DNA of 64,000 bases from NCBI GenBank assembly GCA_021397845.1, contig CM038043.1, positions 30,441,501 to 30,505,500 on the forward strand, given 5' to 3'. The stretch comes from Areca catechu (Eukaryota > Streptophyta > Magnoliopsida > Arecales > Arecaceae). Numbering within the stretch: the first letter of the stretch is position 1; each line of letters starts with the position of its first letter. Made by a program: the position numbers and the translations under genes. The notes beneath the pieces are model-generated. The model had not been told where the DNA came from. It did no database searches and saw only the letters and a list, made by a program, of their open reading frames with translations. Positions 1 to 12,083 of this stretch are shown here, in pieces.

Positions 1-149
1 TTACTTGGCCAGATTGAAGGACTAGGATTTTAGTTGTGTAAGTTGAGTTAACCGATTCTAATTTGGCTCTAGGTTTAGGCAGCCATAGTCGATTCTTCTT
101 TGAGTCTTGCATGAGCACTAGATCAGGAGCATCATATCACCCACCATCT

Positions 150-1371
150 CCACTTTTGGCTGAATCCATGGATAATCTTGAAGCCCGGATTAAAGCCCTT
201 ACTGAACAGCTAGCCCAATCCTTTGCCTAGGTGAATACCCAGATGACTCAGTTGACCCAGTCCAATATCCGAACCCATAATAGACTTGATCACTTAGCCC
301 ATAGGTTTGAACATATAGACAACCGACTAGGAACCCTAGAGAAAACCAATAGGACCCAAACTAGATCCAAACCTGAGTCACCTTTATCCACACTATCCAA
401 ATTAAATGACCCTAGAACCTATGTATCCAAAACCTATGAACATAGATCATATACACCCACTCCCAATAAGCCTAGTAGACCCTTGACCTATAGATCTGAA
501 CCCATGACCTATGAGCAGAATGTGCCCATAGGCCATCAACCTGAACCCCATATGGTTAGTACCACTAGATATAAGCCCAGTAGTAAGCCACTACCCTTTA
601 GGCAACCTGAACCTACTAGGAGTAGTGCCCATGATAAAAAACCAGGACCTCACTAATTTTCCCTTAGACGACCTTTCCCTACCACCCCTATGATTCACAA
701 GGCGTATATTAAAGCGGAAGTGTATGAAGCTGATGTGAACTTAGTGGATGAGTATGTGGGAGAAGAGCAGACATCTATGAAGACCTAGAATTAGTTGACC
801 CTGTAGGTATCCAAGCAAAAGCCAATCTAGAGTTAGTTGACCTGACTATACCCAGCCTAAAGCTGTAGTGGAAGAACAATTAAAGGAAGAGAACCTAGAG
901 ACTACTGCTAGAACCTTACCTGAGGAAACCATAGAGGAGAGCCAAATTACAGAGTCTATTCCTAAAATACAAGAACCAGAATAATTTATTAAGGACCTGA
1001 TCTCTTTGAATCAATACCCTCAGGATGAGCCCCCTCCTATAGTTCCCATTAAGGACCTCTTCCCTGAGATTAGTAACCCATCCTTCCATTATGCAAATCC
1101 TATAGATATACCTCAACCTCATAAGGTTAGCCTCATTAGTCTAAGATTAGTCCCTGACACCCCTTCTTATATCCTACTATATCCAACTAACCCTTTTTCC
1201 CCACCCTACCAGACTAATTATGAACCCACTTCTTATTTTCTGCCCTTTCCAGACACCACCAGCATTTCTAAGATCATTAAATTGTATTTAGTTGAGATTA
1301 GCATACTGCATACATTCATTACGCATGTTAGCTTTGCATTTTACTTCTGGCATCTCTATGGAATTTGCTAG
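150..1371 (+). pseudogene. gag-like region of the chromovirus relic
   Basis: A frame opens with a Met at about 170 (MDNLEARIKALTEQ), is broken by a TAG near 228, and continues as an open stretch at 231-656. That stretch is rich in Gln, Thr, Pro and Arg and begins with coiled-coil-like heptads. Another frame follows (about 690-790) with an AEVYEADVNLVDEY-type acidic segment resembling the acidic gag tails of elements B and C (EVYEVESSLINEY). A further frame at 1006-1371 is Pro-rich. No zinc knuckle is visible. The gag assignment rests on position and on this similarity, so it is moderate. Small ORFs on the minus strand here are shadows. Confidence 0.5.
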
Positions 1372-1624
1372 GAGCCCATTGTAAATTTTCATGTGCATGC
1401 CAAACTAGGATCAAACCTAGAGAACCTATAATCTATTAGGTTTAGGTCCAAAAAGTTCAATAAAATTTCCTTCAATAGGAATGCATAGTCGAGTCTGTTA
1501 GGTGTTGGTATGAGTCCTTTGCATCACCTATTAGGAGTCAGCATATGCCCAGCATGTTCTCCACCTGCACTAATTTTGAATCAAACTGACTAATTCCCGA
1601 AGAAGAGCCAAGAAACTTAATGTA

Positions 1625-2136
1625 GTGAATTCTGTCATGATTAGGCTTAGGCCTAAAAACAAGCTTCATGCTCGCAGAGCCGGACCTTTTAAAGTGATAA
1701 AGAAGGTTGGACCAAATGCCTATTTGTCAGATTTGCCTTCGAATTTGGACATTAGTTCTACCCTCAACATTACAGACTTGGTTGAGTATAAGGAACCAGC
1801 AGTGATACCCAGTGAGGCCTTTGGACCTACTCCTTCCATTGTGAGTGATCCTAGCCCAAAGTGTCCACCAATTATTTGGCCTGAGAGAGAATGGATCGAG
1901 CATATCCTGGATGATCAAGCCATCATGACCCGGGGCTGTGGTTATCAATGCTACCTGGTCTGATGGCAAGGCCAGCCATAATAGGATGATTCTTGGGTTG
2001 CTCAAGAAGACTTGCAACACCTCGACCCAGCCCTTCTCGAGAGATATATGAGCCAGTATGATCCTTACTCAACAGGGTCGAGTTCCTCCCACCCCAAGAG
2101 AATTGGTACAGACACCAGAGGTACCAGAATAAGATA
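1625..2136 (+). pseudogene. Integrase C-terminus plus chromodomain (pol tail)
   Basis: The frame starts with VMIRLRPKNKLHARRAGPFK, the usual SH3-like C-terminal segment of plant Ty3/gypsy integrases, then a DISSTLNITDLVEYK-type motif. About 60 codons later a chromodomain-like block follows: GYQCYLV, a stop in place of the next codon, WQGQP, two more stops, then DDSWVAQEDLQ. The product would end at the TAG at 2134-2136. Three in-frame stops inside the chromodomain show it is dead. In chromoviruses this domain guides integration to heterochromatin. There is no integrase DDE core upstream. Confidence 0.75.
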
Positions 2137-2997
2137 GAGGCTTCTCACCCCTCTGTGGATTACTTAGTAGTGTTTGAGTCCATTTGTAATAAAGGCTTAG
2201 TCTAATTGAGTTGTCATTTGAGTCCTATACCAGTCAGCTCATGTTGAGCTAGTTTTTTTTCTGAGTCCTGTATGTAGCATTTGATCCATACCATTAGGGT
2301 TTTGGATCAGTCAGTTAAGTCAGCTCATGTTGAGCTAATCATATTCTGAGTCTTGTAATCATGTCCAATTGTATTGAGTCTGTATTGAGTCAAGCCCAGT
2401 CGAAGAAAACTCAAGCATATGAAGGACACCACCGAGCATGCCACCTTAGTAGCCGCATGGAGTCCCAGTCACATCCTGGATTTCGCCACCTAGGATTACT
2501 TAGAGGATCATGAAGTTGGCCCATGCAAGAGGAGTTAATGACCATAAGCTGGCACACCCCTTCCACACCCTAAGCACCCAACTCCACATGCCAGCATGAC
2601 AAGAAGGAAAGTCAAAATAGATAAACATGAATCTCATGATTCATGCTTGCTTGCTTAGGAAAGAAGTAGTCCACCCTAAGCTAAGAAAAGTAAGAAGTTG
2701 GCACCCCTTGGTCCCCCCCCTTTGGCTACACACTACCTACCTTATTTGGAGGGATTTTGTATGGCATGAGAGTGTTTTCTTCCATGTATTTAGCCCCACA
2801 CTTTAGGAAGAAAGTGGTCACCCATTATTTTCCTTATTTTCTTTTGCTTAGGCCCTAAGTCTCATGACTCTATATAAGGGACCCCTTTTATGAAAATTTA
2901 ATAACTCTTTCATGAAATAATATTAAGTTTACAACTTTGCTGTGTGCTACCTGCTATGTGCTAAAAAGGGATTCTATGTGAGCCCTTCTTCTTCCCG
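2137..2997 (+). other. LTR-like non-coding stretch with a TATA box
   Basis: No coding signal. It follows the pol tail directly, contains repeated phrases (GTCAGCTCATGTTGAGCTA occurs twice, near 2235 and 2320) and a good TATA box, CTATATAAGGG, at 2870-2880. This fits a 3' LTR (U3 then R) of the preceding relic, but I could not fix its ends or find a second copy. Confidence 0.4.
2871..2877 (+). promoter_or_regulatory. TATA box of the probable LTR
   Basis: TATATAA followed by GGG, in an LTR-like context about 730 bases after the pol stop. Confidence 0.45.
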
Positions 2998-3137
2998 GTG
3001 TCCTGCGCCTGCCTCCAGTCTCCATCTGCCTCTCCAAGCCCAAGCCGCCCTCTTCAAATACCTTCTTCCCTTTGCTGTTTTTTCAATTATCTCTCCATCG
3101 GTGCTTTGTTTTCTAATCCTAAAATGGCTGTTTGCAG

Positions 3138-3302
3138 GTCCCTCAACTTCTACGAATCCAACGACTCTAGCCGAGCCATAATCGAATCATCGAGCAGAAA
3201 GTCAAGAATCCGCGGGTCTTTGGCTTGATTTTCCAGGCCGCATCCAGGAGTGAGAGTGACCTCTTCACGTATGATCTAACCAAGTACATCTACCATTGTC
3301 AG
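3138..3302 (+). other. Exon-like fragment of unknown origin
   Basis: A 165-base block (55 codons) lies between an acceptor-like TTTGCAG and a donor-like AG|GTACACC. In phase 0 it has one TAG (codon 11), then 44 open codons ending exactly at the donor-like site. The peptide includes KNPRVFGLIFQAASRSES and TYDLTKYIYHCQ. It is more G+C-rich and more protein-like than its surroundings. I do not recognise the family. It could be a captured host exon, a broken host gene or chance. Confidence 0.3.
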
Positions 3303-3529
3303 GTACACCCCCTCTGCCTACCAGACGCTTTATTGCAGATGAACTAGCCCAACCAAGACTTCTTAGCTTTGGCAATCCTCTTTCCTTTGCTTTTTAGGTC
3401 ATGTTATGCATGCTTTTGCTTCTTAATTTCATATAGAACTCCTTACATAGTTTCTTGGTCTGATCTTCGGGATTCAAACATATAACTTAATATATAAAAC
3501 ACAAAAATAATCTACATGCATATATAGTT
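3303..3529. other. Unassigned AT-rich stretch
   Basis: Nothing recognisable; if the preceding block is an exon this would be intron-like. It runs into the 3' part of element H. Confidence 0.3.
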
Positions 3530-4750
3530 CCGCATCAGCTCTTAGGAGGCAACTTAATTTTTGAATTTAATTTATCTTTCTAGTTTGTTTACTTTCTTTT
3601 CCAGAGTGATAGCAAAGTTGGAGGGAAGGCCAAAAGGATATCTAAAGAACCTTGCTAAACCAAGGACGTATTGAGTCAAGTGTATTCTTTCTTGTCCCTT
3701 ATTGCATCCTTTATTTTTCTTTCTCCATTAAGGATAATATCGATTAAGTTGGGGAGAGAAAAATTAAATTAATGAAGTCCTCAAGTATGGTTAGAAATAA
3801 TTAGTTTAGTGTACCCAAGTTCTTTTCTCGATTTGAAGTTAAATAGGCATCCTAGTTAATGTGTGATTAACAATCTAGATAATTTTAGGGATACTGAGGA
3901 CCAAATTATTAAGAAAACATAATAAATGACAAGATTTAGACCAAAAAAATTTTGAGTAATTCTAGAACCTTCTAACCATTGATCTCGATGAAGAATCTAC
4001 TTTATGAGGATATGGGTAGAAAGGTCGAGATATGCAAAAGCCCTCATTAGAATTTGAAAGAGAAAAAAAAGAATTGATGAAAGAAAAGAGAGAAATAATA
4101 AAGATTTTGGCATTAACTTATTGTGTGACTAGGCCCCTTCATCTAAGCAAGCATTATGGTTCACGTCAAAAGATGGGAATACCGAAAGACCTATTAAAGA
4201 GTCAGTCTTATCTTGCAACTTTTCTTAAACTCTTACTAAGTAATTGGGCCCCTTCATCTAATTAAGCATTGTAGTTCACATGAAAAGATAAGAAAGCCCA
4301 GAGATATTAAGAAATGTACCTTATTGAGTAACCAGGCCCCTTCACCTAAGTAAGCATTTTGGTTTACATCAAAAGATGGAGATGCTAATACTCAAGAGGA
4401 TAAGACATTGCACTAGACTCTATTATATAAAATAAATAATAAATAAAAAATAAAAAAGAAAGAAAAAAAAGAGAATAAGAAGACTAAATTGCAAGAAGAC
4501 TCTAGACCAAATCCATAACAAAGAGAACTCATAGAGTGGAGTGGAAAGCTAGTGAAAGAAAAATCCTAGAAATTTTTATGGACTTTTCTTGACCTTTAAT
4601 TGGGTTGAATTAATAATCCAATAAAGTACCTCTTTGATGGCTGGCCAGTATCAACTATCTTTAGAAATATCTAGGATAACTTTCAATTCAAGGACAAGTT
4701 TGTACATACTTCTAATCTATCCACTTTACTCGAGGATGAGCAAAGTTCAA

Positions 4751-4760
4751 GTTGGGGATG
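4751..4760 (+). other. Polypurine tract of element H
   Basis: AAGTTGGGGATG immediately before the TGATAAG start of the LTR; G has GTTAGGGGATG at the same place. Confidence 0.65.
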
Positions 4761-6637
4761 TGATAAGCATATTCAACATATTAATAAAAGAATTAATTTA
4801 TATATTAATTAACATTTTATTTAAGTACTGATACTTTTAAGTATCTTATGCAGCAATGAAGCTCGCCAATCTAAAGAGCTCAATATACATGTTGAGAAGA
4901 CACAAATTGGATCCAAATCAGAAATCAAATGGATCTAAAATCAAGTAAAAATCAAGATCAACATAGACTTTAAAGTAATCGGTCCACCATGGACCGACCG
5001 CTCGGTCTACAAGCCCATCTCCATGGACCATCTTCCTCCCATCCCCATCATAGTCCCGAGTGGCAACCTCCTCCACGCTTCCAAGAACACTACATGCCGC
5101 CCCCTCACTAGCTTAAGATGCTACCATGCCCGATAGAGCCACCATTGCCATGACCATCATTCCAGCCCATCACCACCATGCCACCTCCCATCACACCTCC
5201 TCCTTCCTCACCGCCATCTCCTCGTCATGATCCATCACCCTTTGCCCATCCTCTCTATCCCAAGGAGATGCTACCACTAACCACCACTCTCATCACCAGC
5301 CTTTCTTTGATTCGCCAAGATCCCCACCATGATCCCCCATCCTCGCAACCTGTCATTGCTATCCCAAGTCCCCATCATCGATCATTCTTCCCATCACTGC
5401 CGCTTCTTCTGTTCAGCCCATTACCATGCTGCTCACCACACTTGCCTTCACTAGACACCACCTTCTTCCTTCCCTATCCGTTGCCACCTCCCTATTGCAT
5501 TCCTTTAACTTTGGACTTGATCCAATGTCTTGGGACTGGTCAACTGAGAGAGGGCCCTACAAACCATTAGAGCACGATTCAACGGCCCGAGAGCAATCCA
5601 AGATCAAATGGCTATGATTTAGTCTAGCTTTGATGAAGCTTTGATCACATGATTCCTAGGCATTTGATCAACATCTGACAGCCATCAGTCCTCGGCTAGT
5701 CAAACATTAATTTGGAGAAGGATTTAAGGCCTATTTTTTCTTGGATTTGGTCATGATCGTAAGAGAAGTCCCTCTTTCCATCTATTTCTTTTTCATACCC
5801 ATCTAGCCCTCCATCAATTTAAAAATCAAATCCTAGCCACTCATTATTCTTATCCTTTAGTCTCACATTGAAAAATCATAAAAGTCTCTTCCCTCCTAAC
5901 ACCTATAAAAAGGTTCTCATACCTTTATCTTGGGTATCAATCCCTGGAATCCCTTTAGAGCCTTGCATAGAGGGAGAGGAATGAAGGGTCATGCATGGCT
6001 AAGGAGCTTCATCTTTGAAGAGTAAATGAAGTTTTAGTATTTATATTTTGTAATTTTTTTTATGTAATTAAATCTTGATTGTAATGCTATTCTTTTTATG
6101 AATAAAATTTATTTTGCATTGTTTCAAGTTTTATGCTTATTGATTAGACTATAATTAGATTTTAAAATAGTCTATGACTATATAGAGATGAGTCATGATC
6201 CAAGAATATAATCCATACTCAATGAGATAGGCTATGCTCAAAATCTGATTATAAAAAACTTTATTTTTATTATTAGAGATTTTGAGTAGCCTATGGCTAT
6301 GTGGGAGTGATCAAGGTCTATATCCAGTAAGATAGGCTATGCTCAAAGATCAATCATAGTTAAGTAATTACTTATTAAAGAATTATTTAATAAAATACTA
6401 AACATTGAATTGAAATCCAAGACACCTTTCATATTTTGCTTAATCTCTTTTTTGCTAGTTCTAATTAAATTTAATTCTTATTTCTAATTACAATCATGTT
6501 CCCGTTCCTTTTTTTTAGTTTAATTAAAATTCTAACAAAATCCAAATTAAAAAGCTAATCCCTAAATATATGATCTTGACTTATCCTAGTTACAGAGTTG
6601 AGTTGGTGAATTCTTTGATTGCCTATGATAGTGATCA
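4761..6637 (+). repeat. 3' LTR of element H (1877 bp)
   Basis: Starts TGATAAGCAT and ends TAGTGATCA; its length and ends match the LTR of G (TGATAAGTTT...). The middle (about 5030-5560) is unusually C-rich and gives a Pro/His/Ser-rich open frame that I do not call a gene. Directly after it comes gag of the minus-strand host element, so H landed in that gag. Confidence 0.7.
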
Positions 6638-7534
6638 GGCTTCTTCCAGCATGAAAACTTCTTCAATCTGAGTATATTTTTTAGCTCGGGACAACATCCC
6701 TGCAAAATTCGTGGGATAGGTTTTGGTTAATGACTTGTAAGGTCATTATTCTGCAAACCGCTCATTAAAACCGACATGGTGATTGACTGATCCAAGTTGC
6801 AAACCTTCAAAGTAGCTACATTGAAGTGGCTTATGAAGGCTTGAATCATTTTCCCTTCCTATTGCTTAATAGTGTGGAGGTAGTCTGACCATTTCTATTG
6901 TCTTCGACTACTAATGAAATGATCAGTGAATGCTTAGCTCAGCTATTTGAAGAAGTGCACCGATCCCGGCTTCAAGCCTATGTAATAATATCATGCTGTC
7001 CCCTTTAAGGTAAAGGATAAGGCTCGATGGAGAATGGGATCGGGAGCTCCATGAAGGAGCATCGTTGCTCAAAAGCTTGCTAGGTGGTCATCGAGATTGG
7101 TGGTCCCATGTAGCTCTTGAGTTGTGGGATTTTGAAGTGTCAAGAAAGTGGTGCTTGCATAATCTTGTCGTCAGATGATAGCTCATTACTAAGCCCATCG
7201 CTCGACATTGAGGAGAGATTGTGAATCATCTCGATTTGCTAGTGAAACTCCTTGAGTTTTTGCTCAATCTCAAGGTCCTAGTTAGCTAGGGCCTTTGATT
7301 GTTGTAGGGATCGGTGGTTAGAAGTAGAGTCATGTTCTGATCGAGGGCTTTGAGGGGGCCATCTCCTCGACCCCATGCTTTTAGGGTAGCAGCGATGATT
7401 GCGAGTGATCCCTGCAAGGTCCTTCGGAGGGACTTATGATTGTTTAAACTGTAAATATGCTACTTCAACTATGGGACACTATGTTGTAAGAGGCAATACA
7501 AGCATAGGCTAAACCGTAGGTTAATAAGCCATAG
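6638..7534 (-). pseudogene. Gag (Retrotrans_gag type) of the old Tat-like host element
   Basis: Read on the minus strand, conceptual translation with several stops and frame changes gives the plant Tat-type gag core. The order is an IPQLKSYMGP-type start, a DPI/HRA-F-L-LKG block, a KPGS-like turn, a TDHFISS-type block and a YLHTIKQ-type block. A VATLKVCNLD and MSVLMSGLQ segment follows near 6790. This is the capsid region that packages retrotransposon RNA. The frame is cut by H on one side (6637) and by element A on the other (7535). It is the oldest layer seen in this part of the window. Confidence 0.6.
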
Positions 7535-9053
7535 TGAAGCGGGACAAAAATGAAATGATAGATGGAGAGTTTTAGCAAGCTAACCAGTAAGCGAACTTGA
7601 GCTATTAATTATCAAATAAATGGGCTAAATTAATCCAAGGAATGAATTTTTATAAGAAGACTAGTTGATCTAAGTTACAACACCCGTAATGTAGATCTAG
7701 TCAAAAATAAAGATTAGGATCTTCATGACAAGGAAACCATCACTACTAGGACAAGTTAACCTTCAAATGATCAGATCTAATGAAGCTTAGGAAGAGTTTT
7801 CCTACCAACAATGATGGCTAAAGTATTTTTAGTAGAAGGATTCACACAACACTCTAGGAAAGAGGATTAGATAGTAAGACTAGAACTCCTTCAACTTATG
7901 AACTTACCTTGCACTTGGATCATGGCAAGAAACATTCATCATCAACTCAAATCCCTGAGAGAACCTGCAATGAACCAGCAATAAGGGCGTGGAAACAAAG
8001 ATAGAAGGAAATAAATCAAAGGAAAATAAAGGAAGGGAAGTTTGGGAATGGCTTGAAGCTAGGCGGCAAGCTCTTCTCTTCTTCCTCTTGGTACATGCCT
8101 CAAAGACCTTGGAAGGGCTTCTTTGAAGAATCAAATGGGCCTATCACCCTCTCTCTCAAGGAGTGACCTAGCTCTAGGACTAGGGAATGAAGAAAACTAG
8201 CTACATTAAAGGGCATCTCACCCTCTCCATACAAAAAAATCTAAACTAGAATTCAAGCAGAAAACCAAACTCAATATCATCTCAATTTCATTTCTAAATG
8301 GAATGAATACAAGAGGGGAGGTTTGGCCCTATTTATAAGCTAAGGAATTTCTAAAAAATTCATCCAAAAAAATATTAAAATATAACTAATCCATGTATTA
8401 GTTATGCTAAGCACAAGATTAGGTGGATTAGGTGGCCTTAACTAAAATTGGTTACAACTTCCAACAAGAAATGGTTAAAAACAAATTTTGGTTGCAACAA
8501 ACTTCCAAGTGGTGCCTTCTTAGCTTGCCATGTGTCATCAAGGGAATTTTCCATGTGTCTTCAATAAAAGTGATCTTCCAAGTGGCGGCATGAGATGTTT
8601 CCACATGGCATCCAAGGATGCTTCCAAGTGTAATCAACATGGAACTTCCAAATGTCATAAGGGATGGCATCCAAGACTCTTCAAGTGTGCTTCAAGTGGT
8701 GCTTCAATTGGAGATCCAATAAACTCTCAAGTGGCAAATAAAAAAGGCTTGATAATCTCCCGAGTGGCATGGAAAAATTACTTGACAAACGAGTAGTGTT
8801 AGCTCAAGGACAGGTTAAGTCAACTCAAGGTGCATGAAGTGTCGATACTTGAAAATTGGGGCTCTCCTTCTTGACTTGGCTCATGGAAGTAGCTTCCTTA
8901 AAAGTGAATTGCTTGAGTGCTGCGGCTTTCTTTTAACCATGTTTTAGCTTCCATGAGATGGACTTGCTTTCTTTATGGGTATGTTGATTAGAAGACCTTC
9001 TTAGCTGCAAGATTTGCTTGAAATCTATTTGCCTTTGCTTGATGTCCCCATCA
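7535..9053 (-). repeat. 3' LTR of element A (1519 bp)
   Basis: On the minus strand it runs TGATGGGGACATC ... TTTGTCCCGCTTCA. A TATA box (TATAAATAG, plus-strand 8329-8337) lies in it. It aligns along its length with the other four LTRs of the family. Confidence 0.85.
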
Positions 9054-9270
9054 ATTTTTTCAGGATGGAGAGAAACTCGACCCTGTCGAGTATGGGTCAA
9101 TCTAACTTTGATAATAGGCTAGTAGGTCTGGACTATTCCTTTGAAGATTCTCTCGGGTGATCCATAAGTTTTCTGATTTAGGTCGACCTTGCCAATGAAC
9201 CAAATAGTGTGGCTAGTCCTTGTTTTGGATAGTAATAGTCTTATTATCCAAATTCGCTCATTCCTATCTC
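9054..9270 (-). pseudogene. Chromodomain remnant of element A
   Basis: Same sequence block as the chromodomain tails of B and C (YYLVHWQGRP type) but with stops and small changes; it abuts the 3' LTR. Above it (9270-9480) lies the integrase C-terminal remnant shared with B and C. Confidence 0.6.
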
Positions 9271-9822
9271 ACTGATTTGGGTAGTGGGACTGGTAGATAC
9301 TCAAGGGTTGGTTAACTCTCAAAAATTGGATTAAGTCCAAAAAGACTCACTAGGTATCATAGTTGGTTCCTTTATCCTACTAGGTCTGAAACATTGAAAG
9401 TGGAACTTATACCAAAGTCAGATGGTAATTTAAGCACATGAGTATTAGGTCTAGATTTCTTTGGTATTTGAATAGGACCTACACCACAGGTTTGTGAATT
9501 TTCATGTAGTCTTTTCATGAAAACTCTTAAAAAAATTTAGCCATATGCTAGTTAATTCCATTGCTCAAATTTTCTTACTAATCATGCTATGCATATGAAT
9601 CTCGTAGTCATTGACACTTATGCATGGAAAGGTCAAATAAGATCAGATGACAAAAGACAAATTTAGATGACACTAAATGGCAAAAGACAAACACAAATGA
9701 CTTCAAATGACAAAACATAATTGACATCAAAAACAAAACAAGCTCAAATGGACTTTATTATCCATAGACTAAACTTTATTGTTGTGCTAAAAAATAAAAG
9801 TTCCTAATTTTTAATATTCCTC

Positions 9823-11240
9823 TAAATGGCTTTGAAGACTTTGGCACGCAACTTCAGGTAGGTGGCAGTGAATCTTAATTTAGTGCCTAATAAATGCCAT
9901 AATGACTTCCAAAAGTAACTATTGAATATTAGTGGGACCAGATCAATGGTATGGTGGTTGTCCCAGCTTGGTGGACTAGGATTGGGGATGTTCCAAAAGG
10001 GTGAATCAGGCTCAGGGCAACTATCAGGTAATACATATTGATAATCCTTTAAGGGTTCTTCAATTTCTTGGGGTTGATCCTTTGGAATTGGTTCTAGGTT
10101 TTCTTTGATGGTCGATACCCCATTAGGTGATCCTTCATTAATATCTAGATCTAAATCCTCAACATTGATTAATTCTAGGTCTTCTATTATCTTTTCGGAT
10201 TGCTCTTCATGGTTTAGTCCCTGGACTTCATTTTCTTCAAGTTGATTATTCCCGTTGTTGATTTCTATAGGCTAGATAATTATTTTATCCTCAAGCAATT
10301 GTTCTTGTTCATACCCATCCATAAGGTTAGACCTAGCTTCATTAACTTCTTCCTTAAGTTCTTCAACGGGTTTAGGATCTTCTCTTTCTAGCCCTTCATT
10401 TGTCAAGACTTTGATTCTATTTCATCTTTAAATTCTTCAACAGGTTTAGGAGATTTTTTCTCTAATTTTTCAGCAGGCTTAGTCTCTTCATTATCTTCTT
10501 TATATTCATTTATGAGATTGGATTCTGCTTCATATATTTCTACTTTTGGCTCTCAATGGGTTCAAGGATTTCTTCCTTACAAACTACTGGGATAATAGGA
10601 GTTGGTTTGTTTGAAGGAATCTGACTAGAACTAGGCCTATGTCCAGATGTATTATTCCTGTTGGACTTAGGTCGACTGATCAAGAGTTCCTTCTGAATGT
10701 ATCAAATTTCCTAGCAATTTGATAAGCTTCTTTTAGGTAGTGAATTTTTCATTGAAATAATTCACACTAGATGACCTTACATAGACCAGATTAAAATCTA
10801 GATATGATCATTACCTCGGATATGTCTGTGCTACATCTCTCGACAAACTCATTGAATTTAGCAATATACTCAGATACAGTTGCATCATTTTGTCTCAATC
10901 TATACCATTGGTATAAAAGTCTTTGCTCATAATATCTACTTAGGTACTTTTTCCTCAATTTATTCTACATATTTCTCCAAGTAATTATTTTATTTCCACT
11001 ATAATAAATTTTATGCTCAACTTCTTCCCAATATATTTTAACATGTCGAACTACCTTTAATTTGGAAAATTGATACTTCCTTACTTCCGACATTTCATCA
11101 AATTCAAAGTATTGATCCATTTTCTTCTCCCAATCAACATACACTTCAGGATCTAAATTTCCATCGAAAGTGGGTGCACACTGTCGATTGCTTCTAAAGA
11201 CTCTCCTCCTAATCTACAAAAACTTAATGGAGGTATCTAG
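9823..11240 (-). pseudogene. Gag of element A, broken
   Basis: The minus-strand conceptual product matches gag of B and C. It has a CQF-KLK-V-H-K-YW core, a YYSGNKIITWR block, a YEQRL-QWYRLRQ block and an EYI-KFNEF block, followed by a long Glu/Lys-rich tail with ELNIE- and EEPK-like repeats. At least six stops or frame changes break it. The N-terminus is missing because of the roughly 0.9-kb deletion. No zinc knuckle is visible. It ends near 9823 with the FKAI-stop motif shared by all three copies. Confidence 0.65.
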
Positions 11241-11339
11241 GATTGTACTCAAGGGTGAGATCATGACATTGGGCTCTTGGACCTAGGGGAGGTGGACTAG
11301 GTGATATGGGCTTAGTATGGGCTTAGGGTGAGATCATGA

Positions 11340-12066
11340 CCCCCATTAAAAGTAGATTAGTTAGATATCAGTGTTAAGATCTCTGATTTTAAGATTTAAA
11401 TTCAAAAAATTTTGAAATTTGGTTAGGAAAGTTATTATGAGAAGTGGTTACTAGAAGATTCTAGCAACTTAATAAACTTCCAACTACCTTGATTCAAAAT
11501 TTAAATTTTAAATTTAAAATCCTTCTAAAATTTGAAATTTAAATGGGAATCATTAGATTTTGACATCTAGAACTTAGATCTTGAATTTTAATTCAGAAAA
11601 AATATTTTTGAACTTTTTTTTGAAAATTAAACTTAAGGGAAGGAAAAATAGAATTTGAATAGCTTCTAGGAAACAACCTAAGAATCCAAATTTTAAAATC
11701 CAAAAATTCCAAAAAAATATTTTTTAAAATTTTATATTTTCAATACCAAACTTATAAAATGCAGATTTTTAGGATTTTTCTCACTTTTAAAAAAATACTA
11801 AAATTCAAGGAAAACTCGGGTTGGTGCTAGTATAGAAATTTCAGCAATCAGCAAACCTCCAATTAACTAGATTCAAAATTTAAAATTTAAATTTAAAAAT
11901 TTTAAAATATTAAGATTTAAATTGATGCTTTCATATATTGGAGTTAAGATTTTAGTTCTTAAATTTTAAAATTTAAATCTCGATTTTTGGATTTGAATTT
12001 TGGACTTGAAGGCAAGCAACACACAAAGCGAACAAAAATTCAGCAACTTGACCTAGTAAACCATAA
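11340..12066 (-). other. AT-rich leader of element A
   Basis: Non-coding, very A+T-rich, with many overlapping AAATTTAAA and TTCAAAATTTAA phrases. It corresponds to the leaders of B (20,420-21,346) and C (25,800-26,744). Confidence 0.6.
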
Positions 12067-12078
12067 GCTTTGATACCA
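12067..12078 (-). other. Primer-binding site of element A
   Basis: The minus strand reads TGGTATCAAAGC five bases after the 5' LTR end, one mismatch from the initiator Met-tRNA PBS TGGTATCAGAGC. Confidence 0.75.
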
Positions 12079-12083
12079 AAAAC

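Larger units (their letters stand above)
1..2136 (+). mobile_element. Decayed Ty3/gypsy chromovirus-like element, internal part
   Basis: Relic of a plus-strand gypsy element truncated by the window edge. It holds a gag-like reading frame, then an integrase C-terminal tail with chromodomain, and no protease, RT, RNase H or integrase core between them. The last 100 codons resemble the tails of elements A-C further on (shared DPYS-GSS motif near the end), so this is a cousin in the opposite orientation. Stops and frame changes are frequent. Confidence 0.7.
3530..6637 (+). mobile_element. Element H: 3' end of an Athila/Tat-like gypsy element
   Basis: The segment from about 3534 (CTTAGGAGGCAACTTAATTTT) matches the block after pol in element G (GTTGGGAGGCAACCTAGTTTT, near 58,680), a hallmark of Athila/Tat 3' regions. 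Both then have repeated phrases of the type CCTAAGTAAGCATT, a PPT and an LTR. The 5' end of H, with gag and pol, is absent from this window. Confidence 0.65.

Noticed and set aside
5178..5570. 130-codon Pro/Ser/His-rich ORF
   Set aside because: Lies in the C-rich middle of the H LTR, low complexity, no domain, not kept in frame in the G LTRs.
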